From Trueperaceae bacterium (GTDB lineage: Bacteria > Deinococcota > Deinococci > Deinococcales > Trueperaceae), in assembly GCA_007122815.1 (NCBI GenBank), contig SKSV01000245.1:1-5772 (forward strand): DNA of 5,772 nucleotides, read 5' to 3'. A program made the translations under genes and the position numbers. The notes below the pieces were generated by a model. It saw only the letters and a program-made list of their open reading frames with translations. It did no database searches and was not told the origin of the DNA. Positions 1-5,203 of this stretch are shown here, in pieces (position 1 is the stretch's first letter; the number at the start of each line of letters is the position of its first letter).

Positions 1-84
1 CCGCGCGAGGGCGGCGAGCTTCTCCAGCACCACCCTCGCGCGACCGCTCGACACGCTCAGCATGCTCAGTTCCGGATGGATCAC
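1..84 (-). CDS. 5' end of the next trp-operon gene (probably trpD), cut by window edge
   Basis: An open frame of 28 codons runs off the left edge, starting from GTG at 84. Its GTG overlaps the trpG stop as GTGA, the same junction as trpE/trpG. Third codon positions are G or C in 25 of 28 codons, as expected for real coding sequence here. The peptide begins VIHPELSMLSVSSG and ends VVLEKLAALAR, too little to identify by motif. Position after trpE-trpG makes anthranilate phosphoribosyltransferase (trpD) the commonest expectation; a short LEKL helix near the N-terminus fits trpD, but indole-glycerol-phosphate synthase (trpC) is not excluded. An alternative start is ATG at 61-63, seven codons later, with no good ribosome binding site. 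That this is a gene is fairly sure; its identity is inference. Confidence 0.5.
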   Translation of the reverse strand, partial: MIHPELSMLSVSSGRARVVLEKLAALAR

Positions 85-749
85 GGGCCTCGGACCGCGC
101 CAGTGCAGCGCCGCAGGTAGGTCGCGAGCATCGCGTGCCCGGTCTCCGTGAGCACGCTCTCAGGGTGGAACTGGACCCCCCAGGTCGGGTGAACGGCGTG
201 CCGCAAACCCATGATGACCGGTCCGGTGGGATCTTGCGCCCAGGCGTTCACGAGGAGCTCGGGTGGCGGTTCCTCGACGACCAGCGAGTGGTAGCGCGTG
301 GCAGTGACGACCTCGGGCAAGCCCGCGAAGGGCCCGCTGCCGTCGTGGCTCACGGGGCTAGTCTTGCCGTGCATGATGGTGCCTGCGCGCACCACTCGCG
401 CACCGAAGGCCTGGCCGATGGCTTGGTGCCCGAGGCACACGCCCAGGATCGGGTAGTTGCCGCTGTAGCGCTCGATGAGCTCCACTGACAGTCCGGCCTC
501 GCGCGGCGTGCAGGGGCCCGGAGAGACGACGATCCCGTCGGGATCGAAGGCGGCGACGTCGGGTATGTCGAAGCCGTCGTTCCGCCACACGGTGGTGACG
601 ACCCCGAGCTCGCCCAAGTACTGCACCAGGTTGAAGGTGAAGGAGTCGTAGTTGTCGATCATGAGCACGCGCAGTGGCCGGCCGTCGAGCCGCGTCACCC
701 GCTCCGGCCGGGCTACGGGCACCGGCTGGGGAGCACCTTCGGCGCTCAC
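81..749 (-). CDS. trpG: anthranilate synthase component II (glutamine amidotransferase)
   Basis: This 222-residue protein is a class I glutamine amidotransferase. It releases ammonia from glutamine and passes it to TrpE for anthranilate synthesis from chorismate in the cytoplasm. Visible motifs in order: IDNYDSFTFNLV (31-42), SPGPCTP (76-82, oxyanion region), GVCLGHQ (103-109) with nucleophile Cys105, HGKTS (127-131), and FHPES (194-198) with His195 and Glu197 completing the triad. HGKTS is typical of the TrpG/PabA group, and such proteins may serve both anthranilate and aminodeoxychorismate synthases. The start is GTG at 749, in a GTGA overlap with the trpE stop and preceded by GAGGGG at 755-760, 5 bases away. 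This gives about 26 extra residues before the usual TrpG beginning (LRVLMIDNYD). The gene ends in TGA, overlapping the next gene. Confidence 0.95.
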   Translation of the reverse strand: MSAEGAPQPVPVARPERVTRLDGRPLRVLMIDNYDSFTFNLVQYLGELGVVTTVWRNDGFDIPDVAAFDPDGIVVSPGPCTPREAGLSVELIERYSGNYPILGVCLGHQAIGQAFGARVVRAGTIMHGKTSPVSHDGSGPFAGLPEVVTATRYHSLVVEEPPPELLVNAWAQDPTGPVIMGLRHAVHPTWGVQFHPESVLTETGHAMLATYLRRCTGAVRGP

Positions 750-2182
750 GCCAGCCCCTCTGTGGCCATGTCGACGGCGCGCCTCAGGGCCGCGAGCTTG
801 TTGAGGGACTCCTGGTACTCGGCCTCGGGGTCGCTGTCAGCCACGATGCCGCTGCCGGCCTGGAGGTGCAGGCGATCACCGGCCACCACCATCGTGCGCA
901 GGGTCAACGCCATGTCCATCTGGCCGGACGAGGAGAGGTACCCGAACGCTCCCGCGTAGGGGCCGCGGCGCACGGGCTCGAGCTCGTCGATGATCTCCAT
1001 CGCGCGGATCTTGGGCGCGCCCGACGCGGTGCCCATGGGCAGCGTGGCAGCGAGCGCGTCGAGCGGCGTGCGACCCTCGTCCAGCTCGCCGACGACGGTG
1101 GAGACGAGATGCATGACGTGGCTGTAGCGCTCGATGCGCATCATGTCCTCGACCCGCACGCTGCCGAAGCGGCAGACCCTGCCGAGGTCGTTGCGGCCGA
1201 GGTCGACGAGCATCACGTGCTCCGCGCGCTCCTTGGCGTCGGCGCTGAGCTCCGCTGCCAGAGCGTCGTCCTCCTCGGCGTCGGCGCCCCTGCGGCGGGT
1301 ACCCGCGATGGGCAGGGTCTCGACGCGGCGTCCGTCCGAGCGCACCAGGCTCTCGGGGCTCGAAGCGACGAGCGTCACCGGTCCGAGGTCGAGGTAACCG
1401 AGGTAGGGACTGGGGTTGACCCTGCGGAGAGCGCGGTAGACGGCGAAGGGGTGGACCCCGAGGTCGGCCGAGAGGCGCTGGCTCGGGACCACCTGGAACA
1501 CGTCGCCAGCGTGAACGTACTCGACCGCCCTGCGCACCGCTTCACGGAAGCCATCGGGCGTGAAGTTGGAGGTGAACTCGCAGCGGCGCCCGGCGCGGTC
1601 GCCCGGCACACCCGGCAGCGGGCCCCGCAGGCGTGCGTAGGTGGTGTCCAACAGGTCGTTGGCCCGTGCCAAGTCGGCCTCGTCGTCCGCGAGGGCGGAA
1701 GCGACGATGAAGATGGTGCGGCGCAGGTGGTCGAACGCCACGACCACCTCGGGCTCGACGAAGCACATGTCGGGCACGCCGAGCTCGTCGGGGTTGTCGT
1801 CTGGGAGCCGCTCGTAGCAACGCACGAGGTCGTAGCTCGCGTAACCGACCGCGCCGCCCCAGAATGGCGGCAGTTGGCTCATGTCGACGTCGGGCGCCAG
1901 GGGTGTGACGATGCGATCCCATAGCTCGCGCAGCGGGTCGCGGCTCTCGAAGCGTTCCGTTCGGCCACCGCTGCGCACGCTCAAGGTGCGACCGCGCGCC
2001 TCGATGCGGCGCCGCTCGCCGCTGCCGATGAACGACCAGCGCGCGACCCTCTCGCCCTGCTCGACCGACTCGAGCAGGAAGCTCGGCTGGCCCGCCAGCT
2101 TCAGGTAGGCGGTGAGCGGAGTCTCGAGGTCGGCCAGCACCTCGCGGAAGACCGGCCTGACCCTCACGCGTTCGACGGTCAT
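746..2182 (-). CDS. trpE: anthranilate synthase component I
   Basis: This 478-residue chorismate-utilising enzyme converts chorismate to anthranilate using ammonia supplied by TrpG, the first committed step of tryptophan synthesis. Length is normal for the family. The N-terminal domain carries LLES (36-39), the tryptophan feedback-site motif. The catalytic domain shows NPSPYLGYL (256-264), SSPESL (274-279), PIAGTRRRG (291-299), ERAEHVMLVDLGRND (318-332, with a metal-binding Glu322), YSHVMHL (353-359), GTASGAPK (384-391), GPYAGAFGY (407-415) and QAGSGIVADSDPEAEYQES (441-459). LLES and NPSPY favour TrpE over the paralogue PabB. The ATG start at 2182 follows CAGGATGACGAG, a moderate ribosome site. 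It lies 16 bases after the fabI stop and overlaps trpG by GTGA, so it is probably in the same transcript as both. No leader peptide or tryptophan attenuator is visible upstream. Confidence 0.96.
   Translation of the reverse strand: MTVERVRVRPVFREVLADLETPLTAYLKLAGQPSFLLESVEQGERVARWSFIGSGERRRIEARGRTLSVRSGGRTERFESRDPLRELWDRIVTPLAPDVDMSQLPPFWGGAVGYASYDLVRCYERLPDDNPDELGVPDMCFVEPEVVVAFDHLRRTIFIVASALADDEADLARANDLLDTTYARLRGPLPGVPGDRAGRRCEFTSNFTPDGFREAVRRAVEYVHAGDVFQVVPSQRLSADLGVHPFAVYRALRRVNPSPYLGYLDLGPVTLVASSPESLVRSDGRRVETLPIAGTRRRGADAEEDDALAAELSADAKERAEHVMLVDLGRNDLGRVCRFGSVRVEDMMRIERYSHVMHLVSTVVGELDEGRTPLDALAATLPMGTASGAPKIRAMEIIDELEPVRRGPYAGAFGYLSSSGQMDMALTLRTMVVAGDRLHLQAGSGIVADSDPEAEYQESLNKLAALRRAVDMATEGLA
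755..760 (-). promoter_or_regulatory. ribosome binding site of trpG inside the trpE 3' end
   Basis: GAGGGG on the minus strand lies 5 bases before the GTG at 749. It decides in favour of the long trpG form with the N-terminal extension, and it lies within the last trpE codons, consistent with translational coupling. Confidence 0.6.
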
Positions 2183-2198
2183 CTCGTCATCCTGGTGC

Positions 2199-2993
2199 TC
2201 AGTGCTCGCCCGGCGGCAAGAACATGCCGATGGCGTGGAAGCCGGCGTCGACGTAGATCGTCTCGCCCGTGACGCCGCCGCTGAGCGCTCCCGCGAGCAG
2301 CGCGAAACCGAACGCGCCGACCTCTTCGGTCTTGATGTTGCGCCGTAACATCGACTGCCGTCCGGCCTCGCCGTACATGTCGCCGAAGCCGCTTATGGAG
2401 CGCGCCGCGATCGTTCGCGCCGGACCGGCGGAGAGCGCGTTGACGCGCACACCCTGCTCACCCACGTCGTAAGCGAGGTAGCGCACGGACGCCTCCAGCG
2501 CCGCTTTCGCGACGCCCATGAGGTTGTAGTGAGGGACCACCCGCTCGGCAGCCAGGTAGCTGAGCGTCAGGATGCTGCCTCCCTCGCTCATCAGCGGCAC
2601 CGCGCGTCGAGCCGTTGCTACGAGCGAGTAGGCCGACACGTCCATGGCCAGGCGCCAGTCGTCACGCTCGGTCTCGACGAAGGGCTGCTCGAAGGTCCGC
2701 TGCGGCGCGAAGGCCAAGGCGTGCACGAGGTAGTCGAGCCGACCGAAGCGCTCACCCACGGCCGCGAAGAGCCTGTCTATGTCGGCGTCGTCAGTCACGT
2801 CGCACTAATGCAGCAGCACGTCCTGCCCCTCGGTCAGCTCCTCGAGCGTGGGGCGCAAGCGTTCCCCTTGGTACGAGTACGCCAGCTTCGCGCCAGCCTC
2901 CGCGAGCGGCTGGGCTATCGCCCAAGCCAACGAGCGCTGGTTCGCCACACCCATGACCAAGCCGGTCTTGCCCGTGAGATCTATCGTGTACAT
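2199..2993 (-). pseudogene. fabI: enoyl-[acyl-carrier-protein] reductase (NADH) interrupted by an in-frame TAG at codon 63
   Basis: FabI reduces the trans-2 double bond of enoyl-ACP in the last step of each fatty acid elongation cycle. The frame is 264 codons plus a final TGA, the normal family length. Residues 8-27 (GKTGLVMGVANQRSLAWAIA) form the Rossmann nucleotide-binding segment. SYLAAERVVPHYNLMGVAKA carries Tyr146, Tyr156 and Lys163, the same numbering as the E. coli active site. NALSAGPARTIAA and a C-terminal VDAGFH follow. The ATG at 2993 has a strong GGAGGG site. One TAG at 2805-2807 falls in LLH-stop-CDVTDDADID, where E. coli FabI has Gln in VLQCDV, so a CAG-to-TAG change would explain it. 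There is no frameshift and nothing else is decayed, so this is a very recent mutation, a sequencing error, or a codon that is read through. A restart at GTG 2798 would give 199 residues lacking the nucleotide-binding motif, unlikely to be active alone. Confidence 0.88.
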
Positions 2994-2998
2994 GATGG

Positions 2999-3004
2999 CC
3001 CTCC
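2999..3004 (-). promoter_or_regulatory. strong Shine-Dalgarno of fabI
   Basis: GGAGGG on the minus strand sits 5 bases before the ATG at 2993. It fixes the fabI start and shows that fabI translation is still well provided for despite the internal stop codon. Confidence 0.75.
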
Positions 3005-3024
3005 AATGGGTGCCGGCGAGAGCG

Positions 3025-3041
3025 AGCGCGCGACGCGCGCT
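3025..3041 (-). repeat. perfect GC-rich inverted repeat directly after the regulator stop codon
   Basis: The arms AGCGCGCG (3025-3032) and CGCGCGCT (3034-3041) are exact complements around one central base. As RNA this would form a stem of about 7 pairs with a 3-base loop. It abuts the TGA at 3042-3044 and ends 20 bases before the fabI ribosome site. No run of U follows on the minus strand, so it does not look like an intrinsic terminator. It may slow transcription, protect a 3' end, or be chance in GC-rich DNA. Confidence 0.4.
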
Positions 3042-4094
3042 TCAGATTTCGTCGTTCATCAACCGCTCGAAGCGCTGCCTGGTCTCCCCGGCACGCGCGC
3101 GGTCGCCACGTCGCTCCCACACCGAGGCCAAACCTTCCCAGGCCAGCTCGGAGTAGGGCTCGTGCTCGGTCATCATCTGGTAGACGGAGATGGCTCCGTC
3201 TAGGTCTTCGTGCTGCAGCGCGACCTCCGCCGCGACCTGGAGCAGCGCAAGGTGCTCAGCCTGCAAGGAGCCGCGCAGGTTCTCGATCCAGCTCGACTCG
3301 AAGCCGGTGAGGAAGTGCCCGCGGTACATGCCCGCCACGCTCCTGAGGTCGCCCGGGTTGCGCGTCTCACGCGAGCGCTGCACACGCTGCCGGTAGGTGT
3401 CGACGTCGTACTCGATGGTGAAACGTTTGTGGAGGTAGTAGCGGCGGTTCGCGGACTCTACGAGCTCACCGCCGAGCACCTTGCGCAGGCGGTACAGGGT
3501 CGTGTGGAACGACGACGACGCCTTCGACTCGGTCTTCCCCGGCCAGAGCGCTTCTGCCACCTCGAAGGTGGTGACGCCGTTGCGGTGCTCGAGCAGGTAG
3601 AAGAGCAGCTCGAGCGCCTTCAGCGAGTCCCAGTCGAGCCTCTCGCCGTCCTTCTCCACCACCGGGTGCCCGAAGCCCCTAGCGCTGACCACTCCCTCTA
3701 GCGGTTGGCGCAGCTCCGCGATACGCCGCAAGCGCACCTCGACCGCGTCGATGAGCTCCTGCCGCTGGAACGGCTTGGTCAGGTAGTCGTCGGCGCCCAG
3801 AGCCATGCCCTTGCGCATGCTGGCGCGATCGCCCAAGGCGGTCAGGAACAAGAAGGGCACGCCCCTGAGTTCGGTGATCTCCCTCACCTTGCGGTAGAAC
3901 TCGTAGCCGTCCATCACGGGCATGTTGATGTCCGAGACGATCACGTCGGGACGCAGCCCCTCGTCCATCTCCTCGAGCGCGTCGCGCGCGTCATCGAAGG
4001 TCAACACCGCGTAACCTGCCGAGAGCAGGCTCATCTCGGTCACCTTCAGCGGCGCGCGCTCGTCATCGACGGCTAGGACGAGTGGGGCGCTCAT
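3042..4094 (-). CDS. response regulator with receiver, winged-helix and BTAD domains
   Basis: This 350-residue protein is a probable cytoplasmic phosphorylation-controlled transcription factor. Residues 4-125 are a receiver domain with acidic pair Asp10-Asp11, phospho-acceptor Asp55 (VSDINMPVMDG), switch Thr85 and Lys107-Pro108 (LTKPF). Residues about 145-225 look like an OmpR/SARP winged helix (ALELLFYLLEHRNG, VAEALWPGKTES, TTLYRLRKVLGG). Residues about 230-350 match a bacterial transcriptional activation (BTAD) domain of TPR-like helices (YRGHFLTGF, DLDGAISVYQMMTEHEPYSE). All phosphorylation residues are present, but no histidine kinase is adjacent, so it is an orphan here. The ATG at 4094 has no Shine-Dalgarno, and a TANNNT box lies 8 bases upstream, suggesting a leaderless message. 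It is 48 bases upstream of fabI on the same strand and could control that operon or itself. Its target is unknown. Confidence 0.88.
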   Translation of the reverse strand: MSAPLVLAVDDERAPLKVTEMSLLSAGYAVLTFDDARDALEEMDEGLRPDVIVSDINMPVMDGYEFYRKVREITELRGVPFLFLTALGDRASMRKGMALGADDYLTKPFQRQELIDAVEVRLRRIAELRQPLEGVVSARGFGHPVVEKDGERLDWDSLKALELLFYLLEHRNGVTTFEVAEALWPGKTESKASSSFHTTLYRLRKVLGGELVESANRRYYLHKRFTIEYDVDTYRQRVQRSRETRNPGDLRSVAGMYRGHFLTGFESSWIENLRGSLQAEHLALLQVAAEVALQHEDLDGAISVYQMMTEHEPYSELAWEGLASVWERRGDRARAGETRQRFERLMNDEI

Positions 4095-4102
4095 CGTGAG
4101 GG

Positions 4103-4132
4103 AGTCTACCCCGCTCGCCGGCGCGCCGTTAA
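4103..4132 (-). promoter_or_regulatory. probable leaderless promoter of the response regulator
   Basis: On the minus strand, TTAACG (4127-4132) and TAGACT (4103-4108) are separated by 18 bases and match the -35 and -10 hexamers in 4 of 6 and TANNNT form. The -10 ends 8 bases before the ATG at 4094, so transcription would begin at or next to the start codon. The absence of a Shine-Dalgarno there fits. The -35 overlaps the stop codon of the upstream small gene. A 10-base palindrome, CGGCGCGCCG (4119-4128), lies mostly in the spacer. Confidence 0.5.
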
Positions 4133-4323
4133 GAACCCCAGCTCTCCGTCTTCTGGTAGTGGACTAGCGCGCTGAACTCCACTGTCGTCTCGAGCGCTGC
4201 GGTGGAGAACTTCACGTCCACCACCAACTCGTCGCGATCCATCTGGTCGATGAACTCGTGCAGGCGCTCCTCGAAACGTTCGAGGCTGTTGGACGTGATG
4301 AGCTTGAAGCGTGGCGTGGTCAA
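4129..4323 (-). CDS. small Cse60-like protein (64 residues)
   Basis: This 64-residue protein starts at TTG (4321-4323), whose bases overlap the phosphodiesterase stop as TTGA, and ends in TAA. A strong GGAGG site lies at a proper distance upstream, inside the end of the previous gene, so coupled translation is likely. The peptide has a short strand (FKLITS), an amphipathic helix (SLERFEERLHEFIDQM), then two strands (VVDVKFSTA and VEFSALVHYQK). Size, layout and the ending resemble the Cse60 family (DUF2758), named after a Bacillus sporulation protein but of unknown biochemical function. The resemblance is from memory and not tested. It has no signal peptide, no membrane segment and no cysteine. 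Nothing else here suggests sporulation, so the name should not be carried over as a role. Start and existence are fairly sure, the family moderately so. Confidence 0.72.
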   Translation of the reverse strand: MTTPRFKLITSNSLERFEERLHEFIDQMDRDELVVDVKFSTAALETTVEFSALVHYQKTESWGS

Positions 4324-5120
4324 AGCTCTCCTCCTCGCCCCGCCCGCAGCAAAGCGGTCGGATCGTCAGCCATGATACCGTCCACCCCCAGCTCCACCAG
4401 CCGACGCACCTCGGCCGCTTCGTTTACCGTCCAGACGTTCACCGCCAGCTCGCGCCGCCGCGCCCACGCCACCAGAGTGGCGTCCACCACGCGGTAGTGA
4501 GGGTGCAGGGCATCGACGTGGAGCCACCCGGCGGGCCAGGGACTGCGCAGCAACCGCGGCGCCGATGCCCGCGTCGACCACAGGTAGGCCGTCCTCAACC
4601 AGGGGGCCCGAAGGCGCGCGCAGGCCAGCGCGAGGGGGTTGAAGCTGGAGACGATGATCCTGTCCTCCAAGGCGCTTCCGCGCACGGCTAAGATGAGCTC
4701 GGCCACCAAGCGGCCGCAACGGAAACCTCCAGCCTTGATCTCGAGGTTCAGCCAGACCCCGGGACGCCGTCGCACGAGCCCCAAGAGCTCATCGAGGGTG
4801 GCTAGCTCACACACCCTCTCGTCGAGTTGCGCGCGGCTCCAAGCGCTCACCGGCACGCCGTCGACCTCGAGGTCGTGCACGAGCACGAGCACCCCGTCAC
4901 GACTTCGCTGGACGTCGGTCTCGAGCCCGTCCAAGCCGGCGTCAAGGGCGGCCGAGAAGGCCCTCATGGAGTTCTCCGGCAGGCGACCGCGCACTCCGCG
5001 ATGCCCCACCAGAAGCGGGCTCTCCCGCTGCACGCCCGGCAGTCGGCGCCCGCGCCAGAGCAAGCCACGCCACAGGACCAGGAGAGCCGCCGTCATCAGA
5101 ACACCCGAGAGTGCGACCAC
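4320..5120 (-). CDS. membrane-anchored glycerophosphodiester phosphodiesterase
   Basis: This 266-residue enzyme (from GTG 5120) is of the GDPD family, which hydrolyses glycerophosphodiesters from phospholipid breakdown to glycerol-3-phosphate and an alcohol. Motifs: GHRG (39-42, catalytic His40 and Arg41), PENS (48-51, Glu49), LETDVQRSRDG (66-76, Glu67 and Asp69 as metal ligands), VHD (81-83, His82), LNLEIK (124-129, Glu127 and Lys129), and C-terminal VNVWTVNEAAE and GVDGIMADDP. Residues 2-22 (VALSGVLMTAALLVLWRGLLW) form one hydrophobic helix followed by arginines, so the enzyme is probably anchored in the membrane by its N-terminus; the arginines after the helix suggest the catalytic part may face the cytoplasm. 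GTG 5120 is preferred because a TACACT box lies 6 bases upstream. ATG 5096 (258 residues, shorter helix) is the alternative. It overlaps the small downstream gene by TTGA. Confidence 0.9.
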   Translation of the reverse strand: MVALSGVLMTAALLVLWRGLLWRGRRLPGVQRESPLLVGHRGVRGRLPENSMRAFSAALDAGLDGLETDVQRSRDGVLVLVHDLEVDGVPVSAWSRAQLDERVCELATLDELLGLVRRRPGVWLNLEIKAGGFRCGRLVAELILAVRGSALEDRIIVSSFNPLALACARLRAPWLRTAYLWSTRASAPRLLRSPWPAGWLHVDALHPHYRVVDATLVAWARRRELAVNVWTVNEAAEVRRLVELGVDGIMADDPTALLRAGRGGEL

Positions 5121-5126
5121 GAAGCC

Positions 5127-5132
5127 AGTGTA
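5127..5132 (-). promoter_or_regulatory. probable leaderless -10 box of the phosphodiesterase gene
   Basis: TACACT on the minus strand (TANNNT type) ends 6 bases before the GTG at 5120, with no Shine-Dalgarno between them. The expected -35 region, near 5150-5155, has no TTGACA-like hexamer and instead holds one arm of a dyad, so an activator may be needed. The call rests on spacing and the -10 alone. Confidence 0.42.
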
Positions 5133-5138
5133 CGCAGC

Positions 5139-5155
5139 CCCACGCGTAGCGTGGG
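5139..5155. repeat. perfect 7-base dyad in the divergent promoter region (operator candidate)
   Basis: CCCACGC (5139-5145) and GCGTGGG (5149-5155) are exact inverted repeats around GTA. The dyad lies between the start codons of the phosphodiesterase and the phosphatidyltransferase, over the -35 region of the minus-strand promoter and about 10 bases before the putative plus-strand -35. Placement and symmetry suit a dimeric regulator that would act on both genes. No regulator gene is adjacent, and GC-rich DNA makes chance dyads more common. Confidence 0.4.
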
Positions 5156-5165
5156 CACGCTCGCG

Positions 5166-5193
5166 TTGGCGGCGCGCGCCGTCCTGGTAGCCT
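5166..5193 (+). promoter_or_regulatory. possible promoter of the CDP-alcohol phosphatidyltransferase gene
   Basis: TTGGCG (5166-5171) and TAGCCT (5188-5193) are 16 bases apart, and the -10 ends 10 bases before the GTG at 5204. Transcription would start at or within a few bases of the start codon, another near-leaderless arrangement. The -35 match is weak. A 12-base palindrome, CGGCGCGCGCCG, fills 5170-5181 between the two hexamers. Confidence 0.33.
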
Positions 5194-5203
5194 GCTCGCT
5201 GAG

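Noticed and set aside
674..1924. Long plus-strand open frame (416 codons) antisense to trpE and the trpG 5' end
   Set aside because: It lies opposite trpE, whose conserved motifs are unmistakable, and its product is His/Val/Ala-rich with no recognisable domain. Long antisense frames are expected in GC-rich genes.
746..2182. Calling the chorismate enzyme PabB (aminodeoxychorismate synthase)
   Set aside because: The LLES and NPSPY feedback-site motifs and the adjoining trp-type gene order favour TrpE.
2199..2798. A separate 199-residue short-chain dehydrogenase gene starting at GTG 2798
   Set aside because: The upstream 62 codons are in the same frame and supply the missing nucleotide-binding part of FabI. 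GTG 2798 has no ribosome site, so one interrupted fabI explains the sequence better.
3025..3041. Intrinsic terminator after the response regulator
   Set aside because: The stem is present but no U-run follows on the minus strand, only a mixed GC-rich sequence.
2529..3203. Plus-strand open frame of 224 codons across fabI and the regulator end
   Set aside because: It crosses two supported minus-strand genes, has no domain motif, and spans the regulator-fabI gap as a shadow.
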